From Flavobacteriales bacterium (GTDB lineage Bacteria; Bacteroidota; Bacteroidia; Flavobacteriales_D; Sanyastnellaceae), in the NCBI GenBank assembly GCA_028825055.1, contig JAPKAW010000146.1, positions 1 through 5,224 on the forward strand: a stretch of 5,224 bases of DNA. The letters are read 5' to 3'. The translations under genes and the position numbers were made by a program. Below are positions 1-3,902 of this stretch, in pieces (position 1 is the first letter of the stretch; every line of letters begins with the position of its first letter). The notes under the pieces are model-generated. The model was given only the letters and a program-made list of their open reading frames with translations, was not told where the DNA came from and made no database searches.

Positions 1-396
1 ATATGCAACAGAAGGAATCACGTAACCGAGTCCAACCTTGGACATGTGTTGCGCCACCTTGTCGTATGCATCACGAACGTCATTCGCTGAAAGCAAAATG
101 AATTCGTTGGTTTCCTTTTCCGTTCCGCGCTGTTCGTCCATTGATGTCAACGCAATCTTGACTTTAAACCACTTGTCTGCGTCTTCAAAGCGAATGACTT
201 CGGAGAGTACAGATTTGGTGATTTGAACAATTTCAAAAGGTCGAATGCCTTCTTGCTCGCAGATTTCAGTCATGCGCGTCTCCGCCTCGGTGTAGTTGTA
301 TGCGTCCAAGACAAACGATTCAGTAGCCTTGATTTCAGCACCATCGTTGTCGTGACGGACGTACTTGACCTTGCAAGTAAACCAATGTTTTGTCAT
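1..396 (-). CDS. DUF4494 family protein, 5' part (3' end outside window)
   Basis: Reading the minus strand from the ATG at 396 gives 132 codons without a stop to the window edge, so the C-terminus is missing. The protein begins MTKHWFTCKVKY and continues with a stretch ending ESFVLDA, then an acidic YTEAETRMTEI segment. That opening (short start, W-F, a K-V-K-Y strand, then 'VLDA-YTEAE') is how I recognise the Bacteroidota family DUF4494, whose function is unknown to me. It is a compact soluble protein with alternating short beta strands and charged helices. There is no signal peptide and no membrane segment. Two similar strand patterns, 'HWFTCKVKY' near residue 4 and 'KWFKVKIAL' near residue 75, hint at an internal duplication of a small fold, but this is inference. 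Family members are usually somewhat longer than 132 residues, so I expect little to be missing. The gene is divergent from pcm. The start is chosen because it matches the family N-terminus and a TACCTTTA box lies just upstream. Confidence 0.85.
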   Translation of the reverse strand, partial: MTKHWFTCKVKYVRHDNDGAEIKATESFVLDAYNYTEAETRMTEICEQEGIRPFEIVQITKSVLSEVIRFEDADKWFKVKIALTSMDEQRGTEKETNEFILLSANDVRDAYDKVAQHMSKVGLGYVIPSVAY

Positions 397-400
397 GGCA

Positions 401-408
401 TAAAGGTA
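401..408 (-). promoter_or_regulatory. possible -7 promoter box of the DUF4494 gene
   Basis: On the minus strand TACCTTTA matches the Bacteroidota sigma-A -7 consensus TAnnTTTG at all but the last base. It ends four bases before the ATG at 396, so the transcript would start at or next to the start codon. I see no good TTTG at the -33 position, which keeps confidence low. The inverted repeat at 426-440 covers the place where that box would be. Confidence 0.35.
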
Positions 409-425
409 CGTCCAGAGCGAGTGAA

Positions 426-440
426 CGATCATCTTGATCG
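426..440. repeat. 15-bp inverted repeat in divergent promoter region (possible operator)
   Basis: The sequence CGATCATCTTGATCG is a perfect inverted repeat with 6-bp arms (426-431 and 435-440) around a 3-base centre. It lies in the 143-bp gap between the divergently transcribed DUF4494 gene and pcm. It covers the expected -33 position of the DUF4494 promoter and lies about 100 bp upstream of the pcm start. The placement and symmetry suit a dimeric repressor site. A 6-bp arm can arise by chance, and no regulator gene adjoins it in this window. Confidence 0.3.
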
Positions 441-523
441 GGGTGCTTTCCATGAACAAGCAATTCACAATGTGTGTCCCAAAAACGACTAGGAACTCAA
501 TTCAAAGGTGCCGATGCGCGTGC

Positions 524-531
524 TATCTTGA
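524..531 (+). promoter_or_regulatory. possible -7 promoter box of pcm
   Basis: TATCTTGA resembles the Bacteroidota -7 element and shares its first seven bases with the better supported box before the DksA-like gene at 2528. It sits eight bases before the ATG at 540, which implies a very short leader. If it is used, the upstream GTG at 474 cannot be the start. There is no clear TTTG at the -33 position. Confidence 0.3.
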
Positions 532-539
532 GCCGGAAG

Positions 540-1190
540 ATGATGAAAGACGAATACCGCCATAAAGGCTTGAGAAGGAAGTTGCTGGATGAATTGCGGT
601 CATTGGGCATCGTCAATGAGGAGGTGCTCAGCGCCATTGATCGCGTGCCGAGGCATTTCTTCTTGTCTTCGGCATTTGAACAATTTGCTTACCAAAACAA
701 GGCTTTTCAAATTGGAGCAGGTCAAACCATCAGCAAGCCACATACCGTGGCTCGGCAAACGGAATTGTTGGGACTCACACCAGGACAAAAGGTGCTAGAG
801 ATCGGCACAGGTAGTGGATTTCAATGTGCTGTGCTGTGTGCGATGGGATACAAGGTGTATTCCATAGAACGTCAGCGTTCACTTTACGACACAGCAGGAC
901 CGCTTTTGGCTTCAATGGGTTTCAAACCGCATCTTTTTTACGGGGATGGATACAAAGGCAAAAAGACGTTTGCTCCTTTTGATGGGATCATTGTTACGTG
1001 CGGTGCCCCTGAAGTTCCAGAAACGCTCCTTCAGCAATTGACCATTGGTGGGAAATTGATTATCCCAGTGGGTGAAGGTGATAAACAGCTGATGTATAGC
1101 TTCGAACGCATGAGCGAAAAGGAATTTACGCGCCAAAAACATGGTGAGTTTGCCTTTGTTCCTATGCTCACGAATCGAGCCCAAGGCTGA
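540..1190 (+). CDS. pcm: protein-L-isoaspartate O-methyltransferase
   Basis: Cytosolic S-adenosylmethionine-dependent enzyme that methylates L-isoaspartyl residues formed by protein ageing, starting their conversion back to aspartate. The 216-residue length is normal for the family. Visible motifs in order are: VPRHFF at 36-41; GAGQTISKPH at 59-68, the signature loop with the family's conserved Ser (S65); SAM-binding motif I VLEIGTGSG at 85-93; the acidic ribose-binding position E110; GDGYKG at 135-140; DGIIVTCGAPEVP at 148-160; and GGKLIIPVG at 170-178. All the key motifs are intact. The ATG at 540 was chosen because family members in this phylum begin close to 'M-K-D-x-Y-K/R-H-K-G-L-R', and because a TATCTTG box lies between it and an in-frame GTG at 474. 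The ATG at 543 is equally possible. No Shine-Dalgarno is visible. The gene converges on the YciO-like gene with only five bases between the stop codons. Confidence 0.95.
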   Translation: MMKDEYRHKGLRRKLLDELRSLGIVNEEVLSAIDRVPRHFFLSSAFEQFAYQNKAFQIGAGQTISKPHTVARQTELLGLTPGQKVLEIGTGSGFQCAVLCAMGYKVYSIERQRSLYDTAGPLLASMGFKPHLFYGDGYKGKKTFAPFDGIIVTCGAPEVPETLLQQLTIGGKLIIPVGEGDKQLMYSFERMSEKEFTRQKHGEFAFVPMLTNRAQG

Positions 1191-1195
1191 GGGAA

Positions 1196-1822
1196 TTAGA
1201 CCGTGAAAAAACCCTCGGTTGGCCCGAGACCCTGACGAATGAGTTCGGGTTCATTGCCTGTGCAATCAAGGACAGTTGAGGCGTGAATTTGTCCCATTCC
1301 ACCATCAATAACCGCGTCGACTTGGCCCGAAAAACGTTCTGAAATTAGCTCGGGATCTGTGGTGTACTCGACAATGATGTCCTCATCGCGCACGGATGAA
1401 ACAATCAAAGGGCGATTGATTTCCTTGAGTAAAGCGAGGGTCACGGGATGATTAGGAACGCGAATCCCAATGTCCTTTCGCTTTCCCATAAACCATTTAG
1501 GCACCATGCTACTGGCTGGCAAAATGAAGGTGTATGGCCCCGGAAGTGTTTTGCGCATCAGCTTGAAGAGCCAATTGTCCAAGGGTCTTGTGTAGGACGA
1601 GAGCTGGCTTAAATCGGCACACGCGATGCTAAAATGTGCCTTGTTCAAGGGGGTTTCTTTGAGCCGAGCTATTCGTTCGAGACCCTTAGCGGAGCCCAAC
1701 TCACAGGCAAAACTGTAAACTGTATCTGTCGGAATGACCACCACGCCATCTTGCTTTAAGATTTTAGCGGCTTGGCGAATTTTCCGTTCATCCGGATTGT
1801 CCGGGTGAATTTTCAGGAGCAT
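1196..1822 (-). CDS. Sua5/YciO/YrdC family protein, YciO branch
   Basis: The 208 residues form one YrdC-like fold, the family that binds ATP, threonine and bicarbonate to make threonylcarbamoyl-AMP for tRNA t6A. Recognisable parts are IPTDTVYSFAC at 30-40, the 'LPGPYTFIL' strand at 93-101, IGIRVPNHP at 118-126, VDAVIDGGMG at 168-177 and STVLDCTG at 182-189. The central and C-terminal text fits the YciO branch better than TsaC/YrdC proper. The K-x-R motif of true synthases reads K55-E-T57, and the S-x-N motif (STSAN) reads SSVRD around 142-146, so two hallmark positions are changed; K55 and K61 remain. The usual 'VYG' is also 'VYS'. It may therefore not be the cell's main t6A synthase, and automated labels as threonylcarbamoyl-AMP synthase should be treated with care. 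Its ATG overlaps the transaldolase stop in TGATG, indicating translational coupling. There is no signal peptide. Confidence 0.9.
   Translation of the reverse strand: MLLKIHPDNPDERKIRQAAKILKQDGVVVIPTDTVYSFACELGSAKGLERIARLKETPLNKAHFSIACADLSQLSSYTRPLDNWLFKLMRKTLPGPYTFILPASSMVPKWFMGKRKDIGIRVPNHPVTLALLKEINRPLIVSSVRDEDIIVEYTTDPELISERFSGQVDAVIDGGMGQIHASTVLDCTGNEPELIRQGLGPTEGFFTV
1206..1228 (-). terminator. possible intrinsic terminator within the end of the YciO-like gene
   Basis: On the minus strand CTCGG, a GCCAA loop and CCGAG form a 5-bp stem (1228-1224 pairing with 1218-1214), followed by GG and six T's (1211-1206). This is the layout of a Rho-independent terminator for the transaldolase/YciO operon. 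It lies inside the coding sequence, with the T run encoding Phe-Phe near the C-terminus, and it ends upstream of the TAA at 1198-1196. The stem is short but four of its five pairs are G-C. On the plus strand no T run follows it, so it would not serve pcm. Confidence 0.4.
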
Positions 1823-2478
1823 CAGCCCTTTGCTTTGGCGTGATCTGCCAAAAATTGCTGCAATCCTGAATCAGTCAATGGATGCTTCATCAAGCCCAGA
1901 ATAGCACTCAATGGTCCGGTCATAATGTCCGCGCCGATTTCCGCGCATTCGATGACGTGCATGGAGTGGCGAACGCTGGCCGCTAGAATCTCCGTTCCGA
2001 AATCATAATTGTCATAAATCGCTCGAATCTTCTCGATGAGCTGAAGTCCATCAGAGCTGATGTCATCCAACCGACCGACGAATGGGCTTACATACGATGC
2101 GCCGGCTTTGGCCGCCAATAAGGCTTGACCAGGCGAGAAGATGAGCGTGCAATTCGTACGGATTCCATTGTCTGTAAACCAACGAATGGCTCGGATGCCG
2201 TCTACAATCGCAGGGACTTTAACGACAATGTTGGCATGCAATGCTGCCAACGCTTCGCCTTCCGCGATCATGCCTTCGAAATCTGTAGAGATGACTTCTG
2301 CGCTTACGTCGCCGTCAACGATTTCACAAATAGCAACATAGTGTGCTTTAACAGCGTCATCTCCGGTGATGCCTTCCTTCGCCATAAGCGAGGGGTTGGT
2401 GGTCACACCGTCTAAGATTCCGAGTTCTTGAGCTTGGCGAATCTGGTCGAGGTTCGCAGTGTCGATGAAAAATTTCAT
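1822..2478 (-). CDS. tal: transaldolase, small TalC/MipB (FSA-like) type
   Basis: Cytosolic class I aldolase-fold enzyme of the non-oxidative pentose phosphate pathway. It moves a dihydroxyacetone unit from sedoheptulose-7-phosphate to glyceraldehyde-3-phosphate, giving erythrose-4-phosphate and fructose-6-phosphate. At 218 residues it has the compact single (beta/alpha)8 barrel of the TalC/MipB group. Catalytic features are D6 (FFIDTAN), N28 (GVTTNPS), the Schiff-base lysine K87 in VVKVP, and the TNCTLIF strand at 108-114. Two positions separate transaldolases from fructose-6-phosphate aldolases. Here they are E61 (SAEVIS, where FSA has Gln) and F133 (SPFVGR, where FSA has Tyr), so I call transaldolase although pipelines may label it fructose-6-phosphate aldolase. 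The end 'KHPLTDSGLQQFLADH' at 198-213 is typical of bacterial TalC. It is the first gene of a two-gene operon, its stop overlapping the next ATG. It is divergent from the DksA-like gene across 73 bp. Confidence 0.95.
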   Translation of the reverse strand: MKFFIDTANLDQIRQAQELGILDGVTTNPSLMAKEGITGDDAVKAHYVAICEIVDGDVSAEVISTDFEGMIAEGEALAALHANIVVKVPAIVDGIRAIRWFTDNGIRTNCTLIFSPGQALLAAKAGASYVSPFVGRLDDISSDGLQLIEKIRAIYDNYDFGTEILAASVRHSMHVIECAEIGADIMTGPLSAILGLMKHPLTDSGLQQFLADHAKAKG

Positions 2479-2482
2479 GCCG

Positions 2483-2490
2483 CGAAAGTA
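2483..2490 (-). promoter_or_regulatory. possible -7 promoter box of the transaldolase operon
   Basis: On the minus strand TACTTTCG matches TAnnTTTG at all but one position. It ends four bases before the ATG at 2478, the same spacing as in front of the DUF4494 gene, so the message would be leaderless or nearly so. No convincing TTTG -33 box is present. Confidence 0.35.
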
Positions 2491-2503
2491 GGTCTTCCTT
2501 TGG

Positions 2504-2535
2504 TTTGCAGGACCCTGATTGATAGCCTATCTTGT
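2504..2535 (+). promoter_or_regulatory. Bacteroidota-type promoter of the DksA-like gene
   Basis: TTTG at 2504-2507 is followed by exactly 20 bases and then TATCTTG at 2528-2534. This fits the Bacteroidota primary-sigma pattern of TTTG, 19-21 bases, then TAnnTTTG, with one T missing from the -7 box. Transcription would begin near 2540, about 12 bases before the ATG at 2552. It is the best promoter visible in the window. Confidence 0.55.
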
Positions 2536-2551
2536 TTACAGCACATGCGTT

Positions 2552-2893
2552 ATGCCAAATTGGACAAAACAAGAGAAGGATGCGATGAGAGAACGGATGG
2601 TAAGCCGCATGGAAGAATTGCGTGCTCGGGTGTTGGAATATCGCGAGTTAACTAAGCCCATTCCGCCGGAAAATGCCATTGGCCGTGTGAGCAGGATGGA
2701 TGCTATCAATAACCGCAGTGTCAATGAAGCGGCCTTGCGTCAAGTTGAAAAGCAGCTAACTGGATTGGATCGAGCCATGGGGCGGCTGAACGATGATCGC
2801 TTTGGTTTGTGTCATCGATGCGGTGAGGCGATTCCTTACGGTCGAATTCTGCTACTCCCGGGAGCGATTTCGTGTGTTCGATGCTCTGATTGA
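2552..2893 (+). CDS. short DksA/TraR family C4-type zinc-finger protein
   Basis: A 113-residue cytosolic protein with the two-part layout of the DksA/TraR family. Residues 5-35 and 56-80 form a charged helical hairpin. A four-cysteine zinc finger follows, with C87-x2-C90, 17 residues, then C108-x2-C111, the same spacing as in E. coli DksA. Family members insert the hairpin into the secondary channel of RNA polymerase, and several act with ppGpp at promoters. The hairpin tip reads GRVSRMDAINN (44-54). D50 and A51 may stand in for the tip Asp and Ala of E. coli DksA (DxxDxA), but they are adjacent here, so DksA-like activity is uncertain. It resembles the short TraR/DksA paralog common in Bacteroidota rather than their longer canonical DksA. 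The ATG at 2552 was chosen because the promoter at 2504-2535 ends just upstream. An ATG at 2545 is out of frame. There is no Shine-Dalgarno sequence. Confidence 0.92.
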   Translation: MPNWTKQEKDAMRERMVSRMEELRARVLEYRELTKPIPPENAIGRVSRMDAINNRSVNEAALRQVEKQLTGLDRAMGRLNDDRFGLCHRCGEAIPYGRILLLPGAISCVRCSD

Positions 2894-2903
2894 ACACATT
2901 GTT

Positions 2904-2920
2904 AAAAAAAGTGACTTTTT
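2904..2920. terminator. A/T-rich palindrome after the DksA-like gene (weak terminator candidate)
   Basis: AAAAAGT, one G and ACTTTTT (2906-2920) form a near-perfect palindrome starting 12 bases after the stop codon. In RNA it would be an A-U stem with a GUGAC loop, weak as a hairpin but with a U run on its 3' side. It may end the DksA-like transcript or may simply be an AT-rich spacer. Confidence 0.25.
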
Positions 2921-2988
2921 GTTGGAAAGGTTGAATACGAAAGCGCCAATCCCTTCGTTTAGGTCGATGTGAACCATGAGGGATGCGG

Positions 2989-2996
2989 TATTTTTG
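2989..2996 (+). promoter_or_regulatory. possible -7 promoter box of the lipoprotein/sugar transferase operon
   Basis: TATTTTTG is an exact match to TAnnTTTG. Transcription would start near 3002, downstream of the ATG at 2976 and about 28 bases before the GTG at 3030, which supports the GTG as start. No clear TTTG is found 19-21 bases upstream, and an 8-base degenerate match is weak on its own. Confidence 0.35.
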
Positions 2997-3029
2997 CACT
3001 CCCAACGGGTTTGTCACCAAATCAATTCA

Positions 3030-3902
3030 GTGCGTTTGTTCGATTCCCAGCGTCCAATTTATATAGCGGTTTTTGCGATGTTATGTGCCACCGGCTGCAT
3101 CGACTCTTGGGAGGGCCCCCCTCACTTTTTGCATGTTGCTTCCATGGAGGTGACCACCGAAGAGGATGAGGGGACGGATTCACATCGAATCGAGGAAGTA
3201 TGGGTTTACACGGAAACTGATGTTTTGGGGGCGTTTCCTCTTCCAGCCGACATTCCTCTTTCACCTGAACAGCTGGGGTCAGAGGCCACCATTCAATTGC
3301 TTGCTGGTATTCGGGCAAATGCCGTTTCAGCTACCCGCCAGCCGTATCCGTTTTATGATGCTTTACCACTGTCTCTTTTGTTGGAGTATGGAGGTAGAGA
3401 CACGCTGGACTTGACCGTGGGGTATACAGAACAAACTCAGGTAATCCTTGCAGAAGACTTTGAAAGTGCCAATCGATTTGAAATGGCCTCTACGAGCACA
3501 GCGGAAGTCGTGCGAACGGAAGAGGCAGAATGGGTTTTTGAAGGCGTTGGAAGTGGGTATGTTGAGCTTTCCGCAGATGTGCAAGTGCTCATTGCTTCTA
3601 CCAATGAACAGCAATATGACCTATCCTCGTCAGGTCCTGTATGGCTTGAGATGAACTACCGCTGTTCGCAACAATTTGCCGTTGGATTGGCTGCTGCCAA
3701 TGCGGTCAACTCCAGTCGGATTCCCATCTTGGTTTTAAATCCAACAGAAGGTGTTTGGAAGAAAATCTATTTGGATTTAGGTCCCGTCATCCGAACGACA
3801 CCGGATGCTTCGCATTATGAAATTATCCTTGAGGCTTATTATGACAATTCGCAAGAAGTAACCACCATTGCAATTGATAATTTTAAATTGCTTCGTTACT
3901 GA
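3030..3902 (+). CDS. uncharacterised envelope lipoprotein, conserved next to sugar transferase
   Basis: A 290-residue secreted lipoprotein of unknown function. From the GTG at 3030 the signal peptide has Arg at positions 2 and 8, a hydrophobic core (PIYIAVFAML) and the lipobox ATGC with lipidated Cys23. An in-frame ATG at 2976 would add 18 residues and give an unusually long n-region, so I prefer the GTG; no Shine-Dalgarno helps decide. The mature protein has two parts. Residues 50-110 carry conserved-looking text: HRIEEVWVY (52-60), LGAFPLP (66-72) and AGIRANAVSATRQPYPFY (92-109), resembling a small beta-sandwich. From about residue 140 (AEDFE) to the end (IDNFKLLRY) alternating strands with aromatic residues look like a jelly-roll, the fold used by many carbohydrate-binding modules; that is inference. 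I recall similar lipoproteins beside sugar transferases in Flavobacteriia. Its stop overlaps the next ATG as TGATG, so a linked envelope or glycan role is likely. Confidence 0.82.
   Translation: MRLFDSQRPIYIAVFAMLCATGCIDSWEGPPHFLHVASMEVTTEEDEGTDSHRIEEVWVYTETDVLGAFPLPADIPLSPEQLGSEATIQLLAGIRANAVSATRQPYPFYDALPLSLLLEYGGRDTLDLTVGYTEQTQVILAEDFESANRFEMASTSTAEVVRTEEAEWVFEGVGSGYVELSADVQVLIASTNEQQYDLSSSGPVWLEMNYRCSQQFAVGLAAANAVNSSRIPILVLNPTEGVWKKIYLDLGPVIRTTPDASHYEIILEAYYDNSQEVTTIAIDNFKLLRY

Noticed and set aside
223..492. An open plus-strand frame of 89 codons
   Set aside because: It lies mostly opposite the DUF4494 gene, has no recognisable protein features, and is best explained as an antisense shadow.
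474..539. A 22-residue N-terminal extension of pcm from the GTG at 474
   Set aside because: The extension does not resemble any Pcm N-terminus I know, a possible promoter box lies inside it, and the family-like start is at 540/543.
2357..2572. Minus-strand open frame overlapping the transaldolase start
   Set aside because: It is rich in Arg/His/Cys/Pro, as expected of an out-of-frame shadow, and conflicts with the clear transaldolase N-terminus and with the divergent promoter.
2937..2958. Inverted repeat ACGAA/TTCGT with a 12-base loop
   Set aside because: Five-base arms with a long loop and no T run are expected by chance, and no promoter element is associated with them.
2976..3029. ATG at 2976 as the start of the lipoprotein gene
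   Set aside because: It would put 40 residues before the lipobox Cys, and a TATTTTTG box at 2989-2996 lies downstream of it. The GTG at 3030 gives a normal 22-residue signal peptide. The ATG is not excluded.
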